The notes under the pieces are model-generated. The model was given only the letters and a program-made list of their open reading frames with translations. It made no database searches and had not been told where the DNA came from. Position numbers and translations under genes: made by a program. Shown here in pieces: positions 1 to 8,730 of a stretch of 64,000 bases of DNA (positions are counted from its first letter, which is position 1; the number at the start of each line of letters is the position of its first letter). Source of the DNA: Polaribacter septentrionalilitoris (lineage in GTDB: Bacteria; Bacteroidota; Bacteroidia; Flavobacteriales; Flavobacteriaceae); assembly GCF_009832745.1 (NCBI RefSeq), contig NZ_VRMJ01000033.1, positions 310,001 to 374,000 on the forward strand. The letters are read 5' to 3'.

Positions 1-10
1 AACTTTTTAT

Positions 11-919
11 TTAATTGATAAAGAAATGAATAGCTTTTTTAACGATAGAAACATTAATTTCTCCTGTTCCAATCAATTCTCCATCTGCTTGTATAAATGG
101 TTTTGAGTTTTTAGGAATTACAGTAATTTCTCTAGTTTTATAAGTTGCTACTTTTTTGTTATTCACAATTTTCCCAGAATATAATTTAGGTAGATTAAAA
201 ACTAAATCAAAAAAAGTTAAGTTTTTAGCAATGGTAATATCTAACAAACCATCAGAAGGATTTACATCTTTAGTAAACTGCATTCCTCCTCCAGAAAATT
301 GACAAATTCCAACAATTGTCATCAAACATTTAGTTTCTATACTTGTATCATCAAATAGAATTTTAAAAATAGTTTTCTTGTAAAATAATAATCCATATAA
401 TCCTGCTAACAAATAAGCTACAGCTCCAAAACGTTTTAATGTATTTAGTTTATTCACAATATATCCATCATACCCTAAACCAGCAACATTGTTAAAGTAA
501 TGTAGCTTTTTATCATTTGTTTTTACTACTCCAATATCTTGTAAAATAACTTTATGTTGTTGTATGATATCAATCGCTTTTTCAATATCATTTGGTATAT
601 CGTAGGTTTTTATCCAATCATTACCAGTTCCTAAAGGAATGACACCAATAGTTAGTTCGGAAGTTTTTATGTATGTTTGCAGCATTATTCCGTTAACTAC
701 ATGATGTAGTGTACCATCTCCACCAATCGAAATAATAATTCTAAAACCTTGTTGAATTGCAGTGTTTACCAATTCAATTTCGTGTTTAGAATACTGTGTA
801 AAAGCAAAAGAATAGTCAATCTTTTTTGTTTTTAAAATATACTGAATCTTCTTCCATTTTTTAGAAAAGTTTCCATTTCCAGAAGTAGGGTTAGTAATTA
901 AAAACCAAGAATTAGACAT
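11..919 (-). CDS. Diacylglycerol kinase family lipid kinase (YegS/BmrU-like)
   Basis: Predicted cytoplasmic, membrane-associated kinase that phosphorylates a lipid such as diacylglycerol. The motifs of the DAGK catalytic fold are clear: NPTSGNG near residues 10-16, the nucleotide-binding GGDGT at about 66-70 followed by LHHVVNG, and GTGNDW at about 97-102. A DGEL motif sits near the C-terminus, as in the YegS/BmrU branch. The length (302 residues) is normal for the family. The frame extends three codons further to a TTG, but I chose the ATG at 919, which gives MSNSWFL. It is divergent from the RNase R gene. The true lipid substrate cannot be told from sequence, since members act on diacylglycerol, ceramide or other lipids. 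Confidence 0.88.
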   Translation of the reverse strand: MSNSWFLITNPTSGNGNFSKKWKKIQYILKTKKIDYSFAFTQYSKHEIELVNTAIQQGFRIIISIGGDGTLHHVVNGIMLQTYIKTSELTIGVIPLGTGNDWIKTYDIPNDIEKAIDIIQQHKVILQDIGVVKTNDKKLHYFNNVAGLGYDGYIVNKLNTLKRFGAVAYLLAGLYGLLFYKKTIFKILFDDTSIETKCLMTIVGICQFSGGGMQFTKDVNPSDGLLDITIAKNLTFFDLVFNLPKLYSGKIVNNKKVATYKTREITVIPKNSKPFIQADGELIGTGEINVSIVKKAIHFFIN

Positions 920-1029
920 AAAAAACAATAATTAACAACCAAAATACAATAAATCATATCATAACAATTTTTTAATAAAAAAAGTATTGAATTATCGTAT
1001 TTTAGGATCATAAATAACAGAAAGGTTTT

Positions 1030-3231
1030 ATGCCAAGAAAGAAGAAAAAAATATATAAGAAAAAAGGAAGAGTCATTAAAGATTTAACCAGAAATATATT
1101 TAAAATATTAAATAAAGACAGCGATAAATTTTACAATTACAAACAAATTGCTGCACAATTGGGGATTTCTGATACAGACGGAAAAACCCAAGTTTTAAAG
1201 AAATTAGCAGAATTGACGGCTACAAAAAAAATTAAAGAAGTAGATAGAGGAAAGTTTCAAATTAATGAAGATCGTAAGTATTCTTTAGGAACTTTAGATA
1301 TTACATCAAACGGAAATGGATATTTTATTTCTGATGATTATGATGATGATATTTTTGTACCTAATGTTAATTTAGGTAAAGGTTTACAAGGAGATATTGT
1401 AAAAGTTTATGTTTATAAAAAAAGACGTTCTAACAAATTAGAGGCAGATGTTGTAGAGGTTTTAGAACGTGTAAAAACAGATTTTGTAGGTGTTTTACAA
1501 CTAAACAAAAACTTTGGATTTGTATTACCAGATAGCAATAAAATGTATGCTGATATTTTTATATCACAAAATAAACTCAATGGTGCTGAACATGGTGATA
1601 AAGTGCAAGCAAGCATCACAGATTGGCCAGAGAAATCGAAGAATCCATTTGGAAAAATTACCAAAGTTTTAGGGAAACCAGGAGATCATAACACAGAAAT
1701 GCATTCTATTTTATTAGAATACGATTTACCCTATGAATTTCCGAAAGAAGTTGAAGAAGATGCATCAACTTTACCAATAGAAATCACTAAAGATGAAATT
1801 GCCAAACGTAGAGATATGAGAGGTGATTTAACGTTTACCATAGATCCAAAAGATGCCAAAGATTTTGATGATGCGTTGTCTTTTAAAAAATTAGAAAATG
1901 GCAATTATGAAATAGGAATTCATATTGCAGATGTATCGCATTATGTGCAGCCAAAAACCATTTTAGATCATGAAGCTTATGAAAGGGCAACCTCTGTCTA
2001 TTTAGTGGATAGAGTAGTACCCATGTTACCAGAAATGTTGAGTAATGGTGTGTGTTCTTTAAGACCAAATGAAGAAAAATTAACCTTTTCTGCAGTGTTT
2101 GAAATCAATGAAAAAGCACAAATTATAGATCAATGGTTTGGTAGAACAGTTACCTATTCAGACAAACGTTTTGCGTATGAAGAAGCTCAAGCTATTATTG
2201 AAAATAAAAACAATATCATACCAGAGAATGTATCTTTAACAGGTGAAGAATATACTGTGGATGATGCTATTGTAGAAGCAACTTTAAAATTAGATGAATT
2301 GGCAAAAATCCTTAGAAAAAAGAGGATGAAACAAGGTGCTATTTCCTTTGATCGAGTAGAAGTGAAGTTCAATTTAGATGAGGAAGCAAATCCTGTTGGC
2401 GTGTATTTTAAAGAAGCTAAAGATGCAAATAAATTAATTGAAGAATTTATGTTACTTGCCAATAGAAAAGTAGCTGAATTTATAGGAAAAGCAAAAGGAG
2501 GGAAGCCTTCTAATAAAACATTTGTTTACAGAGTACATGATGAACCAGACATAGAGAAATTAGCTTCTTTACAAAACATCATCAGTAAATTTGGATATAA
2601 AATAGATACCAATACAAAAGAATCTACATCAGATTCTTTAAATCAATTATTAAATGATGTACATGGAAAAGCAGAATCTAATATGATTGAGACTTTAACT
2701 ATTAGAACCATGTCTAAAGCAGTGTATACTACTCAAAATATTGGTCACTATGGTTTGGCATTTGATTATTATAGTCATTTTACATCACCTATAAGACGTT
2801 ATCCAGATGTAATGACACATAGATTATTGCAACATTATTTAGATGGCGGAAATAGCGCAAAACAAGATATTTATGAAGAAAAATGTAAACATTCATCAAA
2901 GCGAGAAGAATTAGCTAGTAAAGCAGAACGTGATTCTATTAAGTACATGCAAGTAAAATACATGCAAGACCATAAAGATGAAGTGTTTGATGGTGTAATT
3001 ACAGGAGTTACAGAATGGGGAATTTATGTAGAAATTACCAAAAATAAATGTGAAGGAATGGTGCGTATTCGCGATATAAAAAGTGATTATTATATTTTTG
3101 ATGAAGAGCAATATGCAATAGTTGGACAATCTACCAAACAAATGTATCAGTTAGGAGACAACGTTCAAGTAAAAGTTAAAAAAACAGATTTAGAACGTAA
3201 ACATTTAGATTTTGATTTAATTGAAGAGTAG
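1030..3231 (+). CDS. rnr: Ribonuclease R (RNB-family 3'-5' exoribonuclease)
   Basis: Processive 3'-5' exoribonuclease that degrades structured RNA and takes part in RNA quality control. Order of domains: a basic lysine-rich N-terminus, a winged-helix region (about 15-80), cold-shock OB folds (about 85-215), the RNB catalytic domain with its metal-binding acidic cluster (D272, D278, D280, D281 in IDPKDAKDFDDALS), and an S1 RNA-binding domain (about 645-725). The 733 residues match typical Bacteroidota RNase R. The ATG at 1030 is the only sensible start. A strong hairpin terminator follows at 3306-3331, so the gene is probably monocistronic. Confidence 0.96.
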   Translation: MPRKKKKIYKKKGRVIKDLTRNIFKILNKDSDKFYNYKQIAAQLGISDTDGKTQVLKKLAELTATKKIKEVDRGKFQINEDRKYSLGTLDITSNGNGYFISDDYDDDIFVPNVNLGKGLQGDIVKVYVYKKRRSNKLEADVVEVLERVKTDFVGVLQLNKNFGFVLPDSNKMYADIFISQNKLNGAEHGDKVQASITDWPEKSKNPFGKITKVLGKPGDHNTEMHSILLEYDLPYEFPKEVEEDASTLPIEITKDEIAKRRDMRGDLTFTIDPKDAKDFDDALSFKKLENGNYEIGIHIADVSHYVQPKTILDHEAYERATSVYLVDRVVPMLPEMLSNGVCSLRPNEEKLTFSAVFEINEKAQIIDQWFGRTVTYSDKRFAYEEAQAIIENKNNIIPENVSLTGEEYTVDDAIVEATLKLDELAKILRKKRMKQGAISFDRVEVKFNLDEEANPVGVYFKEAKDANKLIEEFMLLANRKVAEFIGKAKGGKPSNKTFVYRVHDEPDIEKLASLQNIISKFGYKIDTNTKESTSDSLNQLLNDVHGKAESNMIETLTIRTMSKAVYTTQNIGHYGLAFDYYSHFTSPIRRYPDVMTHRLLQHYLDGGNSAKQDIYEEKCKHSSKREELASKAERDSIKYMQVKYMQDHKDEVFDGVITGVTEWGIYVEITKNKCEGMVRIRDIKSDYYIFDEEQYAIVGQSTKQMYQLGDNVQVKVKKTDLERKHLDFDLIEE

Positions 3232-3305
3232 ATTAAAATTAAATTAAAAGCTCTTTAAGTATTTAAAAGTTACAGTAAAATAGAATATAATTATTTATAA
3301 ATCAG

Positions 3306-3336
3306 AAAAATACGTCAGATGACGTATTTTTTTTTG
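3306..3336 (+). terminator. Rho-independent terminator after rnr
   Basis: A 12-bp perfect stem (AAAAATACGTCA, positions 3306-3317, against 3320-3331) is followed by a run of T. It lies 75 bases after the rnr stop and ends its transcript. Confidence 0.85.
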
Positions 3337-3372
3337 TTTATATAAGATTGACTTTTGTAAAAAACAAATATC

Positions 3373-4713
3373 ATGAAATTAAAATTACTTCTATTTTTTT
3401 TTATACCTGTCATGGCTTTTAGTCAATCTCAATTAGGAAATCAAATTAATAACCCAGATGAAAGTAATACAAAACCAAGTAAATTTGGAACTGGTGTTGC
3501 AGTTTCTGATGATGGATCTATTATAGCAGTTGGTGCTCCTGGGAATAATGAGAATAGTTTTGTTAGAGTATTTAAATACGTAAATAATGATTGGCAACAA
3601 TTAGGAAATGATATTACAAATGAATCTATTCTAGAAAAAGTTGGTCATGGTGTTTCTTTATCTTCAGATGGTAAAATATTAGCTGTTGGTGCTCCAGAAG
3701 GTGGAGATTTAGATGAAGGTCACATCAGAATTTATGAATATAAAAATGATGCCTGGGAAAAAATAGGTCAGATTGTTGGTGATGGAACTCAGTTTTATTT
3801 GGGATACAAAGTAGTGTTAAGTCCTGATGCAAAATTCTTAGCAGCAACAGCTTATAAAACAAATTCGTCTAAAAAAGGTTTTGTCAATGTTTATGAAAAC
3901 ATTAATGGAACATGGACGCAAAGAGGTACCACTTTAGAAGGTGAATTTAATTATGATGCCTTTGGATATACTTTAGACATGTCTGATGATGGTAATGTAT
4001 TAGCTATAGGAAACAAAGGAAGAAAAAAAGTAAAAGTTTTTAAATTTGAAAATAATGATTGGGCTCAAATAGGTGATGATTTTACAGGTTTAAACACAAC
4101 AACTAGAGAGTTTTTAAGTGTTTCTTTATCATCAAATGGAAATAAAGTTGCAATTGGTTCTAGTGAAGGGGTAAGTATTTATGAAAATAATAATGATACC
4201 TGGAGCTTACTAGGTAGTAAAATAACAAATGGAAGCATCACTTCTTTATCATCTGATGGAACAAAAATTGCAGTAGGTTCTCCTTACAATTATACTGTTA
4301 AAAACTATATTTATAATAATGATAATTGGACTCAAAGAGGTGAAGATGTTTCTACTTGGAGAAGTAGCAATTTTAGTGAATCATTAGCATTATCAGCAGA
4401 TGGAGACACATTTATTTCAGCAAGTAATAAAGCTTTTCCAAGAGTTTATACTTTTAATACAACCTTACTTTCTGTAGAAAAAAATAGTATAGAAAACTTA
4501 GTAGCTTTATATCCAAATCCAGTTTTTAATAATTTTAAAATTAAAGTTTCTAATGATGAATTTAGATCATTAACCATTTATAATTTATTAGGAAAAAAGA
4601 TATTAGAAAGTAGAAATACCTTAATAAACTTTTCCTCTTTTCCTAAAGGAATCTATATGGTAAAAATTAGAATAAATACAAGAACCATCACCAAGAAAAT
4701 TATAAAAAATTAA
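3373..4713 (+). CDS. Secreted T9SS type A sorting-domain protein with beta-propeller-like repeats
   Basis: Predicted extracellular or cell-surface protein. It starts with a signal peptide ending near AFSQ (residue 18). The body holds repeated units of about 50 residues of the form 'SxDGxxxAVGAP...VRVFKYxNNDWxQLG', which look like integrin/FG-GAP or kelch-type propeller blades. The last 70 residues are a type IX secretion C-terminal signal: ALYPNP, then IYNLLGKKI, then FPKGIYMVKI, ending TKKIIKN. It should cross the inner membrane by Sec and the outer membrane by T9SS. No catalytic motif is visible, so binding or adhesion is only a guess. It stands alone between rnr and a small lipoprotein gene. 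Confidence 0.85.
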   Translation: MKLKLLLFFFIPVMAFSQSQLGNQINNPDESNTKPSKFGTGVAVSDDGSIIAVGAPGNNENSFVRVFKYVNNDWQQLGNDITNESILEKVGHGVSLSSDGKILAVGAPEGGDLDEGHIRIYEYKNDAWEKIGQIVGDGTQFYLGYKVVLSPDAKFLAATAYKTNSSKKGFVNVYENINGTWTQRGTTLEGEFNYDAFGYTLDMSDDGNVLAIGNKGRKKVKVFKFENNDWAQIGDDFTGLNTTTREFLSVSLSSNGNKVAIGSSEGVSIYENNNDTWSLLGSKITNGSITSLSSDGTKIAVGSPYNYTVKNYIYNNDNWTQRGEDVSTWRSSNFSESLALSADGDTFISASNKAFPRVYTFNTTLLSVEKNSIENLVALYPNPVFNNFKIKVSNDEFRSLTIYNLLGKKILESRNTLINFSSFPKGIYMVKIRINTRTITKKIIKN

Positions 4714-4768
4714 AATTTAATCACAACTTATTTAGATACTTACAGATTTAAATTGATAATAAATATCG

Positions 4769-4776
4769 TAAATTTG
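4769..4776 (+). promoter_or_regulatory. Candidate -7 promoter element (TAAATTTG)
   Basis: The octamer fits the Bacteroidota -7 consensus TAnnTTTG. It ends only four bases before the ATG at 4781, so if it is used the transcript would be leaderless or nearly so. No clear -33 TTTG at the usual spacing. Confidence 0.4.
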
Positions 4777-4780
4777 TAAA

Positions 4781-5161
4781 ATGAAAATAAAAGGTATTCT
4801 TATTTTAAGTATTTTTCTTTTTTTCTCTTGCAACCGCACTTCTAATTCTGTTGTTGAGAATCATTTAAACGTTAAATTACCAAAGAAATTTATTATTTTA
4901 AAAGATACACTTATTGTAGATCAAAGAGTTGTACATAAAATGGATTTACAGTACACTAAAAAACAAATTTATTTATTAGTGCATAAATTAAAAAGAAAAG
5001 AAAACCTTACGCTTACAAAGTTTGATAAAGGTTATAAACTTAGTTTCGTAGATAAAAAAAATAAAGGAGATATTATCATTAAAATTGATACGATTAATAA
5101 TCATTTTTTATATAGAGAATACTATTTTCAAAATATTATTCCTATAAAAAAAGGTATTTAG
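4781..5161 (+). CDS. Small hypothetical lipoprotein
   Basis: I do not recognise a family. The N-terminus is a lipoprotein signal peptide with a hydrophobic core and a lipobox ending FFSC (Cys17). The mature part of about 109 residues is rich in Lys, Asp and beta-prone stretches and has no other cysteines. It lies between a T9SS protein and a GIN-domain protein on the same strand, with 67 and 105 bases to its neighbours, so it could be its own unit. A TAAATTTG promoter-like octamer abuts the start codon. Confidence 0.7.
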   Translation: MKIKGILILSIFLFFSCNRTSNSVVENHLNVKLPKKFIILKDTLIVDQRVVHKMDLQYTKKQIYLLVHKLKRKENLTLTKFDKGYKLSFVDKKNKGDIIIKIDTINNHFLYREYYFQNIIPIKKGI

Positions 5162-5266
5162 CCATAAAATTTTTATTATTAATTTAATGTTATTGCAACA
5201 ATAAAATTCAAATTAAGTCTTTATATTGGTATACTTATTATCTAAGTAGTATAATTAAAGTTTAAA

Positions 5267-5959
5267 ATGATGAAAAGAACATTTTTTTTAATTGCGTTAG
5301 TAACAAGTTTTTCTATAGTATCACAATCTACAATATCTAAAAACCTTGGTGATTACTCAGAATTAAAGGTTTACAATGGTATTGAAGTAGAACTAATAAA
5401 ATCAGATAAACAAGCTCTAGAAATCTCTGGAGAGAAATCTGAAAGAGTAAAAGTTAAAAATGTTGATAATACATTAAAACTTTCCATGAAATTTTCTGTA
5501 AAACCTTCAGAAAACGCTGCAGAAGGTAAAGTTTTAATCAAATTATATTACAATAAAAAGATTGATATTATTGATGCTAATGAAGGTGCAACCATAACTG
5601 GTAAAGATTTTAATCAGGACAAATTAGAAGTCAATGCACAAGAAAGAGCGTTTATAAACCTTACATCTTCTATAAAAACACTAAAAGTAAGAACATCTTC
5701 AGGTGGTATTGTAAAATTATCAGGAACTGCAGACAACCAAGAAGTAGATGTAGATTTGTATGGAACATATCATGGTTTTAATATGAAAGTTACTGGGAAT
5801 TCAACAGTTAAAGCAGGTACAGGAGCTAAAGCAGAAATTTTAGCAGGATCTACGTTAAATGCTAAGGTTAGTTTTGGAGGTTCTATTTTCTATAAAGGAA
5901 ATCCTAAAGTAATAAAAGATAAAAAAGTAATTGGTGGAATTATTCAGAAAAGAAATTAG
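5267..5959 (+). CDS. GIN domain protein (DUF2807, head GIN autotransporter-like)
   Basis: Secreted or periplasmic protein of unknown function common in Bacteroidota. A signal peptide ends near VSQS (about residue 20). The rest matches the GIN/DUF2807 pattern: 'YSELKVYNGIEVELIKSDK' (about 30-48) and then strand-turn repeats such as VKVKNVDNTLKLS and LKVRTSSGGIVKLSGTA, forming a beta-helix-like sheet. The length (230) is normal. Two ATGs are adjacent (5267 and 5270). It ends 37 bases before the TatA-like gene, with a tandem promoter motif between them. Confidence 0.82.
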   Translation: MMKRTFFLIALVTSFSIVSQSTISKNLGDYSELKVYNGIEVELIKSDKQALEISGEKSERVKVKNVDNTLKLSMKFSVKPSENAAEGKVLIKLYYNKKIDIIDANEGATITGKDFNQDKLEVNAQERAFINLTSSIKTLKVRTSSGGIVKLSGTADNQEVDVDLYGTYHGFNMKVTGNSTVKAGTGAKAEILAGSTLNAKVSFGGSIFYKGNPKVIKDKKVIGGIIQKRN

Positions 5960-5962
5960 ACT

Positions 5963-5978
5963 TACTTTTGTATCTTTG
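5963..5978 (+). promoter_or_regulatory. Tandem -7 promoter elements for the TatA-like gene
   Basis: Two consecutive matches to TAnnTTTG, TACTTTTG (5963-5970) and TATCTTTG (5971-5978), lie 19 bases before the ATG at 5997. They give the TatA-like gene its own promoter, even though the GIN-domain gene is just upstream. Confidence 0.55.
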
Positions 5979-5996
5979 TACTCTAAAAAATAAAAA

Positions 5997-6185
5997 ATGA
6001 ACAGTTTAGCTATATATTTCGGAATGATTGGTGGACCACAAATTATTATTATTGTTGTGGTAATTTTATTATTATTTGGTGGAAGAAAAATTCCAGAATT
6101 AATGAGAGGATTAGGAAGTGGAATAAAAGAATTTAAAAACGCAGCCAAAGAAGAATCTGACGAAAAATTAGAAGAAAAGAAATAG
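5997..6185 (+). CDS. tatA: TatA/E-like twin-arginine translocase subunit (short)
   Basis: Membrane pore subunit of the Tat pathway, which exports folded proteins. It has the TatA plan: a short periplasmic N-terminus, one membrane helix (about 11-26, [14 protein letters not shown]), the hinge [11 protein letters not shown], then an amphipathic helix and a charged acidic tail. At 62 residues it is among the shorter TatA proteins. A second TatA-like gene lies at 25595-25876. No tatC is in the window. A hairpin terminator follows directly. Confidence 0.85.
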   Translation: MNSLAIYFGMIGGPQIIIIVVVILLLFGGRKIPELMRGLGSGIKEFKNAAKEESDEKLEEKK

Positions 6186-6211
6186 AAAGAATTCTAGTTC
6201 TTTTAAAGCAT

Positions 6212-6252
6212 AAAAAAAGCTCAATTTGTATTACACAAGTTGAGCTTTTTGT
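6212..6252 (+). terminator. Terminator after the TatA-like gene
   Basis: AAAAAGCTCAA pairs with TTGAGCTTTTT across a loop of about 15 bases, followed by further T residues. The hairpin is symmetrical and could also act on the opposite strand, after the LytTR gene that ends at 6385. Confidence 0.8.
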
Positions 6253-6384
6253 TTTTTAAATTAAAAAAATCCCCCAAAATTTTTAATTCAATTTATTTTA
6301 GCAAATATATAATTCAATAATGTATTTTTAAAAAAAATGTTACAAAAGGGAAGAATTTATCAATATTTGGGATGAATAGGAAAC

Positions 6385-7266
6385 CTAATTTAATAAACTT
6401 AACAAAGAATTTTTATTAAATTTTCTTGATACAGGAATTTCAAAAGAAATTAATTTAGATTTTAAAAGATATCCTCTAGCATTACCAGCAATATCATACA
6501 TAAACTTTGTATTAACAATATAAGATTTATGACATCTAATAATAGTATTATAGTTTTCTAAAGCAGCATCAATTTTAGACAAAGTTACTCTTAGAATTTC
6601 TTCTTTCAAATCTTCAGAATTGTCCTTTTTTATAAAAAAACTAGCATAATTTCCTTGAGAAGTAATGTATACAAGATTGTTAATATCAAAGCTTATAAAT
6701 TCTTTTTTATTATCAGAATAGAGTTTAATCTTTGTAGTTAAAATTTCTTTTTTTTGATCTTGTTGCTGCTTTCTATAATTTCTAATTTGACTTATTCTCT
6801 TTTGTCTTTTTTCACTAACTATTCTTTCATTATAAAAAGTATATAAACTCATAGGTAATGAAGTAACTAATAAACTATATGTTAAATATTCTATTAAAGA
6901 AAGTTTTCTTAATTGAAAAGGTTCTTTGTACATTTCTCCAAAATACCATAATAAAGTACCAATAAAAAGAACACCAATAATCACCAAAAAAAGACTTCTA
7001 CCTACTGTCCAATTATCTTCATTAAAATATTCTTTAAAAAATAATGGTGGTACATAAAGCATAAAAAATGTACCTAAAAATGCAATTAATCCAATACCAA
7101 TGGTATATTCTAGAATAATTACATCAAAAAGTGATAAATAAAAAGGTCTAAAAATGTAAAGAAATAGAAACACAAATAAGCTAAAATAAAAACTAAATCT
7201 GAACTTAAAATTTAAATTTGGATTAAAATAATAGGGCTTAGATAACCAAGAAAAAAAAGTTTTCAT
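6385..7266 (-). CDS. Membrane-anchored LytTR transcriptional regulator (copy A)
   Basis: Predicted DNA-binding regulator tethered to the inner membrane. The first 145 residues hold four hydrophobic helices (about 24-41, 48-76, 90-110 and 124-145). A basic linker (151-172) joins them to a LytTR DNA-binding domain (about 190-290), with 'YITSQGNYASFF', 'IIRCHKSYIVN' and 'PVSRKFN'. There is no receiver domain, so the signal probably comes through the membrane part and not by phosphorylation. It lies six bases downstream of a paralogue with the same layout, so the two are almost certainly co-transcribed and arose by tandem duplication. Target genes are unknown. Confidence 0.83.
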   Translation of the reverse strand: MKTFFSWLSKPYYFNPNLNFKFRFSFYFSLFVFLFLYIFRPFYLSLFDVIILEYTIGIGLIAFLGTFFMLYVPPLFFKEYFNEDNWTVGRSLFLVIIGVLFIGTLLWYFGEMYKEPFQLRKLSLIEYLTYSLLVTSLPMSLYTFYNERIVSEKRQKRISQIRNYRKQQQDQKKEILTTKIKLYSDNKKEFISFDINNLVYITSQGNYASFFIKKDNSEDLKEEILRVTLSKIDAALENYNTIIRCHKSYIVNTKFMYDIAGNARGYLLKSKLISFEIPVSRKFNKNSLLSLLN

Positions 7267-7272
7267 AAAAAA

Positions 7273-8136
7273 TTAAGAAATTAAGTTTTGAAGTTCTTCT
7301 TTTTTAAAACTTCTAGATACAGGTATTTGCGTGGTTAATACATCTGATTCTAAATAATAACCTCTAGCATTTCCAGAAACAGTATTCATAAACTCAGAAT
7401 TTACAATATAAGATTTATGACAACGAATAATGTTTGAATAATTTTCAAGTTTAGAAAAAATATTAGAAAGAGTATTTCTTAAAATGTTCTCTTTAATACC
7501 TTTTTCTGATTTAAAATAAAAACTGGCATAATTGCCTTGTGATGTAATGTAAATCAAATCATTAATATAAAAAGTTACGTTTTCTTTTTTATTATCACCA
7601 TAAATCTTTATTTCATCATTTATATTTTTTTCTAAACTAGTATTCTTAAACAACATTATTGTTTTAGCTGTCTTTTTTCTATGGATTCTATACAATTTTT
7701 CACTGACAAAGGTAAAAAGGAGAATAGGAAATATAGCTAATGAAAAAGTGTACACAAAAAAACTGGATAACGAAAGTTGGTACATATTTTCTGTATTTTG
7801 TACCAAAGAATTGTAATAATAATTAGCTAAAGTAATTGTAACTAGTAAACAAAATAAGAAAAAAATATTTTTACCAACATTCCAATTTTCATCCTTAAAA
7901 TAGTTTTTAAAAAAGAATGGTAATCCAACAAAAAAGAAAACCATTGCTATAAAAGAAACAAGACCAAAACCACCTGTATATAAAAACTTATTGTTTAAAA
8001 TACTTGCTATTCCAAAAGGTTGAAAAGAAAATAAAAACAAGAAGATAAACAATCCAACACCAAAAGATAATATTAAATTAAATTTTGGAGAGTTTATAAA
8101 AAAATAAGGTTTTTTTAACCAGTTGTATATTAACAT
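7273..8136 (-). CDS. Membrane-anchored LytTR transcriptional regulator (copy B)
   Basis: Paralogue and upstream neighbour of the previous gene. Four predicted membrane helices (about 20-40, 50-76, 90-110 and 122-145) precede a C-terminal LytTR domain with 'YITSQGNYASFYF', 'IIRCHKSYIVN', 'GNARGYYLES' and 'PVSRSFK'. The shared patterns 'KPY.F' near the N-terminus, 'N.DNW.VG' between helices 2 and 3 and 'YITSQGNYASF' show a common origin. No receiver domain. The upstream region carries a TATATTTG promoter octamer (8165-8172), so this copy is first in the operon. Confidence 0.83.
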   Translation of the reverse strand: MLIYNWLKKPYFFINSPKFNLILSFGVGLFIFLFLFSFQPFGIASILNNKFLYTGGFGLVSFIAMVFFFVGLPFFFKNYFKDENWNVGKNIFFLFCLLVTITLANYYYNSLVQNTENMYQLSLSSFFVYTFSLAIFPILLFTFVSEKLYRIHRKKTAKTIMLFKNTSLEKNINDEIKIYGDNKKENVTFYINDLIYITSQGNYASFYFKSEKGIKENILRNTLSNIFSKLENYSNIIRCHKSYIVNSEFMNTVSGNARGYYLESDVLTTQIPVSRSFKKEELQNLIS

Positions 8137-8164
8137 TATAGTGATAATCTTTAAAAAAGAGTAT

Positions 8165-8172
8165 CAAATATA
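8165..8172 (-). promoter_or_regulatory. Candidate promoter of the LytTR pair (TATATTTG)
   Basis: On the minus strand this reads TATATTTG, a match to the Bacteroidota -7 element, 28 bases before the start codon of LytTR copy B. Confidence 0.5.
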
Positions 8173-8220
8173 AAATTTTTATTAGTTAAAATAGAAAGTT
8201 TAAGTTTTGAAAAAATGTAA

Positions 8221-8730
8221 TTATTCTATTTCTTCAGTTTTTACGGTTCCTTTTGGGATATCTAAAGAAGTTTTAAAATCAGGTAAAACAGAACTCATCA
8301 TAGGGTTTGATAACTGTTTTGCTTCTATAAAATTCCATAGTTTATCTTCGGTATTATAAATTCCTAATAGGTATGAAATAGACATAATTTTCATTTTATT
8401 AATATGCATGATGTTTTTAGTTTTTACATAACATCTATATTGGTTCTGCTCATTTATAATTTCAGATACTTCTAATACTTCAGCAGATTTAAAAATAAAC
8501 CCTTGTTTTTTCATAGTATTCATTGTATCAGTAATTAAACTCAAAGCTTGGTCTTTACCTCCCATAATCTTTAAAACAGGTGGATAAGTATAGTTTAAAA
8601 CTGTTTCAAATTTTGATTCTAAAGTAGCTTTTGAAGTAATTTTTGCATCACGTAAAGCTTCTTCTTTAGTTTGACAGAATAGTGTTAAACTAAAGAAGAG
8701 GCATATTACCAATAAGAATTTTTTATTCAT
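8221..8730 (-). CDS. Hypothetical secreted protein next to the SPFH gene
   Basis: No family recognised. A signal peptide (residues 1-20, hydrophobic core ending TLFCQ) suggests export to the periplasm. The remaining 149 residues look like a small alpha+beta domain, with 'AKITSKATLESKFETVLNYTYPPVLKIMGG' reminiscent of proteins that respond to changes in the cell envelope. Its start overlaps the end of the SPFH-domain gene by eight bases, so the two are translationally coupled and may work together at the membrane. Confidence 0.7.
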   Translation of the reverse strand: MNKKFLLVICLFFSLTLFCQTKEEALRDAKITSKATLESKFETVLNYTYPPVLKIMGGKDQALSLITDTMNTMKKQGFIFKSAEVLEVSEIINEQNQYRCYVKTKNIMHINKMKIMSISYLLGIYNTEDKLWNFIEAKQLSNPMMSSVLPDFKTSLDIPKGTVKTEEIE

